Source: QHBQ01 sp038230695 (GTDB lineage Bacteria > Chloroflexota > Chloroflexia > QHBQ01). Taken from it: a DNA stretch of 10,805 nt. Numbering within the stretch: position 1 is the first letter of the stretch; the number at the start of each line of letters is the position of its first letter. The notes under the pieces were generated by a model. It searched no databases. It was not told where the DNA came from and saw only the letters and a program-made list of their open reading frames with translations. Shown here in pieces: positions 1 to 6,748 of the stretch. A program made the translations under genes and the position numbers. Location: assembly GCA_038230695.1 (NCBI GenBank), contig JBBRMT010000163.1, forward strand, positions 1 through 10,805, read 5' to 3'.

Positions 1-1031
1 AACACTTCCGTATCCTGCCCGCCCAGGTTGTACTTGTAGCGTTCGGTGCCGCGCAGGAAGTCGAAGCATACATGGCCGGATTCGATCACCTCCTTGATCA
101 GATAGACAAGCAGCACCGCGCCCACACTATAATCGCGGTAGGCAGGGTCATAGCCAGAGTTGTAGAGATAAATCTTCTGGTTGTAGTCGAACGAGAGATA
201 ACTAGCAACCCGCTTGCCCTCTACCTCCAGGAAACTGAGGCGGATCCAGCTGTGGTCGGCCAGCGCGGCCACCATCGCGCTGAAGAATTGCGTCATCTTG
301 TCATCCATGAACGCCTGTTTGCTGCCAGCCGAGGCGCGGTGCAGGGCAGCGAAATCGGCCAGCCCATCCTGACAGTCGTCGCAATCACTGGTGTAATACT
401 TATAGTCGGGGAACTGGGTCTCGAAGCGGCGCAACTTACGGCGCAACTCGTGGCGGTTCTTCTTGTCCAGGCTGGCAAGGTAAGTCTCAAAGTTATGGTC
501 GGCGGGCAGGTCAATAATCGGACAGAACTCGTCAACCTGTTCGCTGCACTGGTAGCCCTGCCCCTTTGCCCAGTCGCAGGCCAGGCTGCGCGTGGCGGAG
601 TTTTGCGGGATATTATGCAAGTCGAGGATGTCCCACTCGTTGCCACAGTCGTGTAGGAAACGGCCCAGTGTCTCCCAGACGGCGGGGGCATCTTCCGGTG
701 CGGAGAGGATGTCGAGGTAGTCGGATACATCCACACCACCGCCGATGCGCAGGATGCGCTTGCCACCTTCGCCAGAGGGTTGACGGTCGGTCTCATTGTC
801 GGTTGGTTCGCCCTTGAAGATATAGAGAGGGGCAACCCCCCGCAGCGTACCGCCATCATCGCGCATCAGCACCAGGCGCATCGTCGCGCCCGCGCCGAAG
901 TAGCGCCACCAAACGCTCTGCCAGTCCCAGGTGAGGAATACGCCGGGGACGTTGCCGCGTGCCTCCAGCGCATCCCACTCCTTATGTAGCTGCTCCTGCC
1001 CGTCATAGCTCTCAATTACTTCAATCTTCAT
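1..1031 (-). CDS. FemAB/BioF2-like GNAT-superfamily acetyltransferase, partial (3' end off left edge)
   Basis: 343 codons are visible from an ATG at 1031-1029; the C-terminus lies beyond the left edge. The protein resembles the Acetyltransf_6 (CelD/BcsL, BioF2-like) branch of the GNAT fold. Around residue 185 there is a basic helix, LDKKNRHELRRKLRRFE, typical of that family. Near the visible end is FDFLRGTERYKYNLGG, matching the family's conserved 'FlrG.e.YK..w' block that closes the acyl-CoA site. No signal peptide or membrane segment is seen, so it should be cytoplasmic. Known relatives act in exopolysaccharide or cell-envelope modification; the substrate here cannot be read. A GAGG element sits 9 nt before the ATG. 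It starts 19 nt after the stop of the gene at 1051-2250, so the two are probably cotranscribed. Family call is firm, role is not. Confidence 0.82.
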   Translation of the reverse strand, partial: MKIEVIESYDGQEQLHKEWDALEARGNVPGVFLTWDWQSVWWRYFGAGATMRLVLMRDDGGTLRGVAPLYIFKGEPTDNETDRQPSGEGGKRILRIGGGVDVSDYLDILSAPEDAPAVWETLGRFLHDCGNEWDILDLHNIPQNSATRSLACDWAKGQGYQCSEQVDEFCPIIDLPADHNFETYLASLDKKNRHELRRKLRRFETQFPDYKYYTSDCDDCQDGLADFAALHRASAGSKQAFMDDKMTQFFSAMVAALADHSWIRLSFLEVEGKRVASYLSFDYNQKIYLYNSGYDPAYRDYSVGAVLLVYLIKEVIESGHVCFDFLRGTERYKYNLGGQDTEV

Positions 1032-1050
1032 TTGGATATGCCTCGCTATA

Positions 1051-2250
1051 TTATGATTGTTTCGTATGCAATTCCTGCACCATCGCTGCCAGCAAAGTAA
1101 GACCGCCGGATACCAGCGAGTGGCCGCCCAGCACGAACGGTATCTCCGCCTCCGCAGCGGCGCGGGTGAACTCGCGGGCAGTTGGCTCGGCCACCTGCTC
1201 CCAGCGCAGCGCGTCTGAGTTGAAGCGATCGCTCATGGTGGTATCGAGATGGAGGTGGTTGAACAGCACGCGGGTATCTATAAACGCTGCCTGCGCGGTC
1301 TGGGCAATATCGGCGACGGCGCGATGGGGACCAGCGTGTTCGACCAGAAAGCCGAGCAATGAGCGCACTTTGCCTTGCTCCTCGCGCCCACTGGCCCGCA
1401 TCCCTCGCTCCTCGCCGAGCAAGCGGGTCTGGCAGAGCAGCGCCAGTTCCAGCCGCCGCCAGATTTGCGCCCCGATCCGCCCGCAGAACAACGCCTCACT
1501 ATCGCGGCGGCTCATTACCTGTAGGGTGGTTTGCAATGCGGCAAGCTGACGCTCACCCAGCCCACTGTTAACATAGTCGGCCAGGGCTGCTCGCAGGTAG
1601 GGGCCAATGGCGGTGGCTTCTGCGCTATGCTTCTGCACGGCAAGGGCAAGAGTGGCAAGGTCGGTGGGGGTGTCAATGTCGAAATTGAGACCGAGGCTGG
1701 GGGGTAGCGCAGTGGTTGGCACACCCACATTACGCAGACGGAAGGCGAGGTCGTTATCCAACGCGGGTGGGGCAATGCGGCGCAACGCTGTCTCCGCGCC
1801 GGGGCCAAGCGCGATAATGTCGGCGGAGAAGACGTTGTTGGTTATGGCAGTAGGAGTGTCGCCAGAGATGGCGGTGGCAAGAGCCAGCAAATCATCAGCG
1901 CCCAGTAGCGGGGCCGCGCCACCGCCGATGTAGATAACCCGCTCCAACCGATGTTGCGTCACAATCTCCAGCAGGCGTGCGCCGAAGTGGAAGCCCGGTT
2001 CCACATCCGGTTCGAGGATAACATCGAGGCCGCTGGCAAGCTGCGCTGCCGCCGCAAACTCCCGCTCCGCCCCGACGATAACCACCCGCCTCAAGCCCAA
2101 CCCTGCGGCAATCGCCAGCAAATCGAGGCTGGCTGCCCGTTGCGCCAGCCCTACCGCCCGCTCCGTCGGCGACCCGGCCAGCGCTGCGTGGAAGATGACC
2201 AGGCTACAATCGCTGGGATCAATCTTATATCCACTTCCAGAAGGTGTCAT
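1051..2250 (-). CDS. Hypothetical protein with degenerate MobA/CofC-like nucleotidyltransferase domain and unknown C-terminal domain
   Basis: 399 residues from ATG 2250-2248, chosen because a GGAAG ribosome site precedes it by 5 nt; an in-frame ATG at 2349 would add 33 residues encoded by the repeat-bearing gap and is unlikely. Residues about 15-205 look like a GT-A/MobA-like nucleotidyltransferase: a strand-helix start (SLVIF), LRRVVIVGA at 53-61, GGGAAPLLGADDL at 109-121 where active members have GGDxP, TNNVFSADIIAL at 137-148, and FDIDTPTDL at 190-198, a typical CofC/MobA-like closing motif. The glycine-rich nucleotide loop (LAGGxGxRM) and the Asp of GGD are missing, so activity is doubtful. 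Residues about 225-399 form a helical, Arg-rich region I do not recognise. It precedes the acetyltransferase at 1031 by 19 nt. Fold call moderate; function unknown. Confidence 0.72.
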   Translation of the reverse strand: MTPSGSGYKIDPSDCSLVIFHAALAGSPTERAVGLAQRAASLDLLAIAAGLGLRRVVIVGAEREFAAAAQLASGLDVILEPDVEPGFHFGARLLEIVTQHRLERVIYIGGGAAPLLGADDLLALATAISGDTPTAITNNVFSADIIALGPGAETALRRIAPPALDNDLAFRLRNVGVPTTALPPSLGLNFDIDTPTDLATLALAVQKHSAEATAIGPYLRAALADYVNSGLGERQLAALQTTLQVMSRRDSEALFCGRIGAQIWRRLELALLCQTRLLGEERGMRASGREEQGKVRSLLGFLVEHAGPHRAVADIAQTAQAAFIDTRVLFNHLHLDTTMSDRFNSDALRWEQVAEPTAREFTRAAAEAEIPFVLGGHSLVSGGLTLLAAMVQELHTKQS

Positions 2251-2325
2251 ATCAGCTTCCACAAAAAATCCGCTGTGCAATAAGCGAAACAGCGGGTGAG
2301 CAATGCTACAAGTGTAGTATCGTAT

Positions 2326-2361
2326 ATCTAATCTGCAATCTGCAATCAACCTTCTACCTTC
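2326..2361. repeat. Period-7 repeat array A
   Basis: Five consecutive 7-nt units: ATCTAAT, CTGCAAT, CTGCAAT, CAACCTT, CTACCTT. They sit between the tRNA-Arg 3' end and the start of the 1051-2250 gene. The same CTGCAAT unit recurs at 6710-6730, and ACCTTCTACCTTC (2349-2361) recurs exactly at 4581-4593. Confidence 0.8.
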
Positions 2362-2370
2362 CGGCCCCGG

Positions 2371-2443
2371 TGCGCGTGGAGGGATTCGAACCCCCGACGC
2401 CAGCCTTAGGACGGCTGCGCTCTATCCCCTGAGCTACACGCGC
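2371..2443 (-). tRNA. tRNA-Arg (anticodon CCU)
   Basis: A complete 73-nt cloverleaf reads on the minus strand. The acceptor arms GCGCGTG and CACGCGC pair fully. The D arm is GCTC/GAGC, the anticodon stem CAGCC/GGCTG encloses loop GTCCTAA with anticodon CCT after U33, and the T arm GGGGG/CCCTC closes on TTCGAAT with one G-U pair. The anticodon reads AGG (Arg). The 3' CCA is not encoded: the discriminator A is followed by CCG. A promoter lies just upstream, and no T-rich terminator follows, so read-through into the 2250 gene is possible. Confidence 0.96.
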
Positions 2444-2457
2444 TATTCAGCCACATA

Positions 2458-2487
2458 ATTATACAATAAACGAGAGGCGCGACGCAA
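2458..2487 (-). promoter_or_regulatory. Promoter of tRNA-Arg
   Basis: On the minus strand a perfect TATAAT (2463-2458) follows TTGCGT (2487-2482) with an 18-nt spacer. The predicted start is near 2451, about 8 nt before the mature tRNA 5' end. This is a sigma70-type match by eye only. Confidence 0.6.
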
Positions 2488-2635
2488 ACCGCGCCCGCTG
2501 CATTTGACCCTCGCCCAGGCATACCTCCAAGTCCAGCCTAAACATAGGTGAACACACCTCCGCAATACGGCGAATGGGCAAGGGGCGTTTCTGCAACTAG
2601 AACTTTCAATCGCCAATCCTGTTTCTACCGAACAC

Positions 2636-2664
2636 TGGTAAAACTCGCCACTTTGTGTTATTAT
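2636..2664 (+). promoter_or_regulatory. Possible promoter of the AI-2E family permease gene
   Basis: TATTAT (2659-2664) lies about 45 nt before the ATG at 2710. The -35 region at 17 nt spacing reads TGGTAA, a poor match. The 2444-2709 gap is divergent between the tRNA and the permease, so a plus-strand promoter is expected here. A small inverted repeat AGGTG-AACA-CACCT lies at 2546-2559. Nothing else was recognised in this gap. Confidence 0.35.
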
Positions 2665-2709
2665 AGAAGCCAACAGTGGATAATCCTTCAGCTACGAACA
2701 AGGAGTTTT

Positions 2710-3924
2710 ATGACCCGGTCTGTCCGCCTCGACTCACGCACCAAGATATTCATCGCCGCTGTGCTGTTGCTGTTCCTGCTATTGCTGCTGGGCCAGCTTG
2801 CCAGCATCCTCACCCCGTTCATCCTGGCGATGTTGATGGCTTTTGTGCTGAACCCGTTGGTCGCCGCACTGGTGCGCCGTACCCATCTACCTCGCGTAGT
2901 ATTCGTCATCCTGCTCTATGCCATTTTCGTCGCGGGGGTGGTCTGGCTGGTTAGCCTCGCGCCGGTTATCGCCCACGAGGTCAGGTCGCTGATCAATCAC
3001 CTGCCCGGCTACCTAGATGAGTTGCGTGCCAGCCTGGTCAAAATGGGCTTCACCATAGACGATCGAACCTATACCAACATCAAGCAGACGATCACCAACC
3101 CGCAGTTGCCGCAGGGCCAGGGGCTGATGCTAGCGGGCAGAGGCGCGGAGATTGCGCTAAAGTTCTTCGCCTTCCTGTTCGCCACCTTCTTCCTGCTGCT
3201 GGATGGCGAAAAGATCGTCGCCAACATAAAGAAGGGCGTGCCGCAACGCTGGCAGGCGGAAGTGTTGCCGCTGATTGACCGTATAGACGACACGGTGGGC
3301 GGCTGGGTGCGCGGTCAGCTTATCCTGGTGCTAGCGATGAGCGTGGCAACCTTCACCGCCCTGACTATTCTGGGAGTAAACTTCGCGCTGCTGATCGCCA
3401 TCGCCACCGGCATACTGGAGACTATCCCCTACGTAGGGCCGTATGCTGCGGGTGGATTGGCAGTGTTCGTCGCTCTGGTGCAGCCAGTCACCCCATTCGG
3501 CTGGTCGAATGTAACACTGGCGCTGGTAGTCGCCCTCATTTACACTGTCTTGCGCCAGCTAGAGGATTATGTGGTCGTGCCGTTCGTGATGGGTCACGCA
3601 GTCAAGCTGCACCCCATGATCGTGCTGTTCGCTGCCTTCGCGGGCGCGGCGGTGGCGGGGGTGCTGGGCCTGTTCCTGGCAGTGCCGACGATTGCCATTA
3701 TCAAGCTGCTGCTTGAGTTCATCTGGCCCAAGCTGATCGAGCCGGATACATCGTTCGAGGCGGAGATAGTTGCCGAGGCGCACGATACAGCCAATATCGC
3801 AGCGGAGATTGCCTCTACACCAGCGGATATTACCCCACCAAATGGAGTGGGCGATAATGAGGTTGACATTATAGAGCCAGTGAGGGGGACACTTGAGCCA
3901 CCATATCCGCTCCGCCGAGGCTGA
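2710..3924 (+). CDS. AI-2E family (PerM/UPF0118) membrane permease
   Basis: 404 residues. The ATG at 2710 is favoured over in-frame starts further up because AAGGAG ends 4 nt before it and the protein then begins with the family's basic residues and first membrane segment. Hydrophobic segments occur at about 12-28, 31-55, 63-88, 147-164, 203-233, 240-260, 268-283 and 302-335. Family motifs are visible: RGQL (201-204), LETIPYVGPY (236-245), LEDYVVVPFVMG (284-295) and HPMIVLF (301-307). A long soluble loop separates segments three and four, as usual. Relatives have been linked to AI-2 export or Na+/H+ exchange, but substrates vary, so none is assigned. After the last helix there is an acidic tail of about 65 residues, longer than typical. 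The end overlaps the next gene by 32 nt. Confidence 0.92.
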   Translation: MTRSVRLDSRTKIFIAAVLLLFLLLLLGQLASILTPFILAMLMAFVLNPLVAALVRRTHLPRVVFVILLYAIFVAGVVWLVSLAPVIAHEVRSLINHLPGYLDELRASLVKMGFTIDDRTYTNIKQTITNPQLPQGQGLMLAGRGAEIALKFFAFLFATFFLLLDGEKIVANIKKGVPQRWQAEVLPLIDRIDDTVGGWVRGQLILVLAMSVATFTALTILGVNFALLIAIATGILETIPYVGPYAAGGLAVFVALVQPVTPFGWSNVTLALVVALIYTVLRQLEDYVVVPFVMGHAVKLHPMIVLFAAFAGAAVAGVLGLFLAVPTIAIIKLLLEFIWPKLIEPDTSFEAEIVAEAHDTANIAAEIASTPADITPPNGVGDNEVDIIEPVRGTLEPPYPLRRG

Positions 3925-4474
3925 CGATCTGCCCGCCTGCCTCGCGCTGGACGATTCCTACAGTACCAATATGGTCTGGCAGGTGGGTGAGCAGCGTAGC
4001 GACTTGCCGCTGCACGTGGGCGATGAGGGCGAATCGCACAGCGTAACCTTTCGCCCCAGCCGCCTGCCGCGTCCCCGCCAGGTGGCGGGTGTGGCAAAGC
4101 TAGCCCCCCAGCAAATCCGCGCCAACTGGCAGCATACCGACTTCTTCGCGGTGGCAACCGAGAGCGGCACGGGTGGCGGGATCGTGGGCTACCTTAACCT
4201 GCACATCGAGAAGCGGCGCAACGTGGCCTGGCTAACCGCGCTGGTGGTTAAAGCCGATTATCGGCGGCAAGGCATCGCTACCGCGCTGCTCGATGAGGCC
4301 AAACAGTGGGCGCGGCTGGCGGCGACGCAGAGCATCATCGCCGAGCTACCCACCATCAACTATCCGGCGGCCCACTTTCTCCAGGCCCAGGGTTTCCGCT
4401 TCTGCGGCTACAACGACGCGTTCGACCCCGCCGCCGTAGAGACGATGCTGTTTTTCGTCTACCCACTGGCCTGA
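3893..4474 (+). CDS. GNAT family N-acetyltransferase
   Basis: 193 residues from a TTG start at 3893, backed by GAGGGGG about 4 nt upstream; it begins inside the permease gene (32-nt overlap), which implies translational coupling. The GNAT core is clear: IVGYLNLHIEKRRNVAWLTALVVKADYRRQGIATALL at about 97-133, with the acetyl-CoA pyrophosphate-binding motif RRQGIA (124-129), then NYPAAHFLQAQGFRFCGY (156-173), the usual motif B. The N-terminal 60-95 residues include an Arg/Pro-rich stretch with no recognised motif. Closest in style to RimI-like or stress-related acetyltransferases of unknown substrate. Cytoplasmic. The repeat-bearing gap follows at once, with no hairpin terminator seen. Confidence 0.88.
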   Translation: MSHHIRSAEADDLPACLALDDSYSTNMVWQVGEQRSDLPLHVGDEGESHSVTFRPSRLPRPRQVAGVAKLAPQQIRANWQHTDFFAVATESGTGGGIVGYLNLHIEKRRNVAWLTALVVKADYRRQGIATALLDEAKQWARLAATQSIIAELPTINYPAAHFLQAQGFRFCGYNDAFDPAAVETMLFFVYPLA

Positions 4475-4476
4475 GT

Positions 4477-4497
4477 GTATAATGTAGAATGTAGAAT
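4477..4497. repeat. Period-7 repeat array B
   Basis: GTATAAT, GTAGAAT, GTAGAAT in tandem just after the GNAT stop. AATGTAGAAT (4481-4490 and 4488-4497) is the exact reverse complement of ATTCTACATT at 4569-4578, so arrays B and C could pair as a long stem. Confidence 0.75.
4478..4483 (+). promoter_or_regulatory. Possible -10 box for the 4603-6623 cluster
   Basis: A perfect TATAAT lies 4 nt after the GNAT stop codon and forms part of repeat unit one of array B. No good -35 is present (TTCGTC at 18 nt), and there is no extended TGn. If used, it would give a 5' leader of about 110 nt containing arrays B and C. Confidence 0.35.
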
Positions 4498-4539
4498 GGG
4501 TACAGCGTGCCTAACCAGCCACTAAGGTCACTATGGCAG

Positions 4540-4595
4540 TTACCATTTACCATTTACCATTTACCATTATTCTACATTTCACCTTCTACCTTCGA
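4540..4595. repeat. Period-7 repeat array C
   Basis: Four perfect TTACCAT units (4540-4567) followed in phase by TATTCTA, CATTTCA, CCTTCTA and CCTTCGA, ending 7 nt before the ATG at 4603. This is the longest array in the window. There is no Shine-Dalgarno sequence between the array and the ATG. Confidence 0.85.
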
Positions 4596-4602
4596 TAATT
4601 CT

Positions 4603-5076
4603 ATGGCTGAGACAAGAACAAGAGCGTGGGTCAACCACCTGGAACAGATAGCCGCGCAGGTAAGGATGCAACTGCCGGAGCCGCTGCGCGACTTTGAGGT
4701 AAGCGCCCGGCATGGGCTGGTGCAATTGCACTTTGCCGACAACCCGCTGGGCCGCAAGATCCACTTCGAGCTATGGCAGCAGCGCGGGCGGCAGGTGGAA
4801 GTGGGTCTGCACTTCGAGAGCGATGTGGCAACCAATGACTGGCTCTACAGTTGCTTCGCCCAGCAGCAGGCTCACATTGACACGAAACTCAACACTGATG
4901 CGGGCGATCCGCCGGTGCGCGTCGAACGCTGGGACAAGGGCTGGACGCGGGTGCATTGCGAGTACCCCATCAGCGGCTCCTACCCCGACGCAAAGGAGCA
5001 GCCGCGTATTGCCGCCCGCTTCGCCGCAATGATTACAATCCTACACCCGATGTTCATCAGGATTGTGGAGACATAA
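4603..5076 (+). CDS. Hypothetical protein, 157 residues
   Basis: The family is not recognised. The ATG at 4603 (MAETRTRAW) was chosen because the alternative GTG at 4507 would translate the repeat array; no ribosome site is visible at either. The protein is soluble, with an N-terminal amphipathic helix, then strands around KIHFELW (52-58) and QVEVGLHFES (64-73), a helix rich in Gln (85-95), VRVERWDKGWTRVHCEYP (105-122), and a closing helix RIAARFAAMITILHPMF (135-151). The alternating strand-helix layout with many Trp and His residues suggests a compact alpha/beta domain. No cysteine pair, signal peptide or catalytic signature stands out. It ends 2 nt before manA and is presumably cotranscribed, so it may have a carbohydrate-related or merely housekeeping role. 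Confidence 0.75.
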   Translation: MAETRTRAWVNHLEQIAAQVRMQLPEPLRDFEVSARHGLVQLHFADNPLGRKIHFELWQQRGRQVEVGLHFESDVATNDWLYSCFAQQQAHIDTKLNTDAGDPPVRVERWDKGWTRVHCEYPISGSYPDAKEQPRIAARFAAMITILHPMFIRIVET

Positions 5077-5078
5077 GC

Positions 5079-6071
5079 ATGGCAACTGCGCTATATCCAT
5101 TGAAGATGAAGGGTATCTACAAGCCGACCCTGTGGGGCGGGCAACACCTGCGTGAGTTCGGCAAGCGCGATCTACCCGCTGCGCCTATTGGCGAGGTGTG
5201 GGAGACTGCCGACCAGACCCTGATTGCCAATGGGCCATTGGCAGGCTGCACCCTGGCCGATGCGATGCGCGAGTGGGGGGTGGCATTGCTGGGTGAACGC
5301 AGCGCGAACAGTCCACGCTTTCCCTTGCTGGTCAAGCTAATTGATGCCAACCAGCAGCTATCGGTGCAGGTTCACCCCAACGACGCGCACGCGGCGGAAT
5401 TGGAAGGCGAACCCTGGGGCAAGACCGAGGCGTGGCATATCCTTCGCGCCGCGCCAGATGCCCAGATTGTGTTGGGGACGAAGGACTGCACCGATCACGA
5501 AACCCTGCGGACGCAGATTGCCGCTGGCACGATGGAACAACGCCTCAACCACCTGTCAGTTAGCGCGGGCGACACCGTGTACATCCCCGCCGGGCGCATC
5601 CACGCTCTGGGCAAGGGCATCGTTGCCTACGAGGTGCAACAGCAGTCCGATGTTACCTATCGGCTCTATGATTGGAACCGCCGCGACGCACAGGGCAACC
5701 CCCGCCAGTTGCACGTTGACAAGGGGCTGCAGGTAGCTGCATTGGACGACCAACCCTGCGCCATCGAAGCGCCAATTATCGCAGAATATGACAGCCATAG
5801 TAACGCTGCCCTGGTTGCCTCACCATATTTCCTGATGGAGAAGTTGCAAGCCAGCAGCGGCGGCCAAATTGCCCGGCAAGCCGCCAGCCAAACCTTCAGC
5901 ATATATACCATCATCGCGGGCGGTGGGCAGCTACGATGGGGCGAACAGAGTGCGCCGCTGGCTCTCGGTGATACTATAATCGTACCCGCCGCACTGGGCG
6001 ATTATCAGGTTGTGGCCGGGGCAACCGGCCTAACTACGCTGCGTGCATACGTGCCAGCGAGACGGCTATAG
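5079..6071 (+). CDS. manA: Mannose-6-phosphate isomerase, class I (type I PMI)
   Basis: 330 residues, close to the usual length of the short bacillar type. The ATG at 5079 has GGAG 8 nt upstream and gives the canonical N-terminus YPLKMKGIYKPTLWGG. The enzyme interconverts mannose-6-phosphate and fructose-6-phosphate in the cytoplasm, feeding GDP-mannose or letting mannose enter glycolysis. Zinc ligands of the cupin are visible: Q97 and H99 in QLSVQVHPND, E117 in GKTEAWH, and H175 in YIPAGRIHALGKG. The conserved Arg after the second cupin strand is R196 in YRLYDWN. IGEVWETAD (37-45) is also diagnostic. The gene follows the 157-residue protein by 2 nt and precedes the SAP-domain gene by 6 nt, so the three form one transcription unit. 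Confidence 0.96.
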   Translation: MATALYPLKMKGIYKPTLWGGQHLREFGKRDLPAAPIGEVWETADQTLIANGPLAGCTLADAMREWGVALLGERSANSPRFPLLVKLIDANQQLSVQVHPNDAHAAELEGEPWGKTEAWHILRAAPDAQIVLGTKDCTDHETLRTQIAAGTMEQRLNHLSVSAGDTVYIPAGRIHALGKGIVAYEVQQQSDVTYRLYDWNRRDAQGNPRQLHVDKGLQVAALDDQPCAIEAPIIAEYDSHSNAALVASPYFLMEKLQASSGGQIARQAASQTFSIYTIIAGGGQLRWGEQSAPLALGDTIIVPAALGDYQVVAGATGLTTLRAYVPARRL

Positions 6072-6077
6072 CATCCT

Positions 6078-6623
6078 ATGGAATACACTCGTCCAGAACT
6101 TACCGCCGCGACAACCGCTACCGACTTTCGCAGCTTCTACTGGCTGAAGCAAGAGTTGGTTGACTTTTGCCGCGCCAATCGGCTAGCAACTGGTGGCGCG
6201 AAGCAGGAGATTAGCGCCCGCATCGAGCGTTTCCTTGCCACCGGCGAGCGGCAAGCGCCAACAGGTGAGTTTCGCCGCCCCACTGGGGTGATGCCCGCAC
6301 AACTCAGCCGCGAGACGATGATTACTCCCAGCTTCCGCTGCAGCCAGCAACTACGCGCCTTCTTCGTCGCGGAAATAGGCCCACACTTCCATTTTGACCG
6401 AACCATGCGCGAGTTTATCAAGCATGGCGCGGGGAAGACGCTCGGTCAGGCCATAGAGGTATGGCAGAGCGCCGCAGCCCAGCCCGCCGCCGAAAGCGAG
6501 ATTGATACGCAATTCGAGTATAACCGCCATATGCGTGAGTTCTTCAAGGCCAATCAGGGCGCAACCTTGCCACAGGCGGTTAAGGCGTGGCGCGAACAGC
6601 GGGCGCAGCGGCGTGAACCATGA
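6078..6623 (+). CDS. SAP domain / DUF6434 family protein
   Basis: 181 residues from an ATG 6 nt after the manA stop; ribosome site weak. Residues about 17-53 (FRSFYWLKQELVDFCRANRL...ISARIERFL) form a SAP-type helix-extended-helix motif, associated in general with nucleic-acid binding. The remainder matches what I recall of the bacterial DUF6434 proteins. Two similar segments follow: FHFDRTMREFIKHGAGKTLGQAIEVW (104-129) and FEYNRHMREFFKANQGATLPQAVKAW (146-171), which look like an internal duplication. Function is not established for this family; small bacterial SAP/DUF6434 proteins are mostly annotated as cytoplasmic proteins. Its placement in the manA unit says little about function. Last gene before the rmlA promoter. 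Confidence 0.82.
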   Translation: MEYTRPELTAATTATDFRSFYWLKQELVDFCRANRLATGGAKQEISARIERFLATGERQAPTGEFRRPTGVMPAQLSRETMITPSFRCSQQLRAFFVAEIGPHFHFDRTMREFIKHGAGKTLGQAIEVWQSAAAQPAAESEIDTQFEYNRHMREFFKANQGATLPQAVKAWREQRAQRREP

Positions 6624-6644
6624 CATTTTAGCAACCGATTAGCC

Positions 6645-6703
6645 GATTGTTCGTTGCACAGACGGACAGGATTCGCTATAATCCCGCTGCACTACGAACA
6701 ATC
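6645..6703. repeat. 10-bp inverted repeat flanking the rmlA promoter
   Basis: GATTGTTCGT (6645-6654) and ACGAACAATC (6694-6703) are exact reverse complements, 39 nt apart. A further TGCA (6655-6658 and 6688-6691) extends the symmetry after small offsets. The -35 and -10 boxes lie within, the -35 overlapping the left arm by one base. Confidence 0.8.
6654..6682 (+). promoter_or_regulatory. Sigma70-type promoter of rmlA-rmlB
   Basis: TTGCAC (6654-6659) and a perfect TATAAT (6677-6682) are 17 nt apart, the best promoter in the window. Predicted start is near 6689, giving a leader of about 60 nt to the TTG at 6749. That leader contains repeat array D. Confidence 0.72.
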
Positions 6704-6730
6704 CGCAATCTGCAATCAACAATCTGCAAT
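6696..6730. repeat. Period-7 repeat array D
   Basis: Five units in phase: GAACAAT, CCGCAAT, CTGCAAT, CAACAAT, CTGCAAT, all ending in CAAT. The first unit is part of the right arm of the promoter inverted repeat. CTGCAAT is also the core unit of array A. Confidence 0.82.
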
Positions 6731-6748
6731 CACGAAAGCGAGGCCAGT

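Noticed and set aside
126..131. TATAAT inside the acetyltransferase gene at the left edge
   Set aside because: Within coding sequence, wrong strand for that gene, and no plus-strand gene follows.
72..656. Long open frame on the plus strand opposite the acetyltransferase gene
   Set aside because: Its antisense frame encodes clear Acetyltransf_6 motifs; this frame has no recognisable motif or ribosome site and is a GC-driven shadow.
2306..2317. CTACA-AG-TGTAG palindrome upstream of the 1051-2250 gene
   Set aside because: Only 5-bp arms, and no clear promoter next to it; too short to call an operator.
5965..5980. TATAAT inside the manA coding sequence
   Set aside because: It lies in a well-conserved coding region with no -35 and no gene starting nearby.
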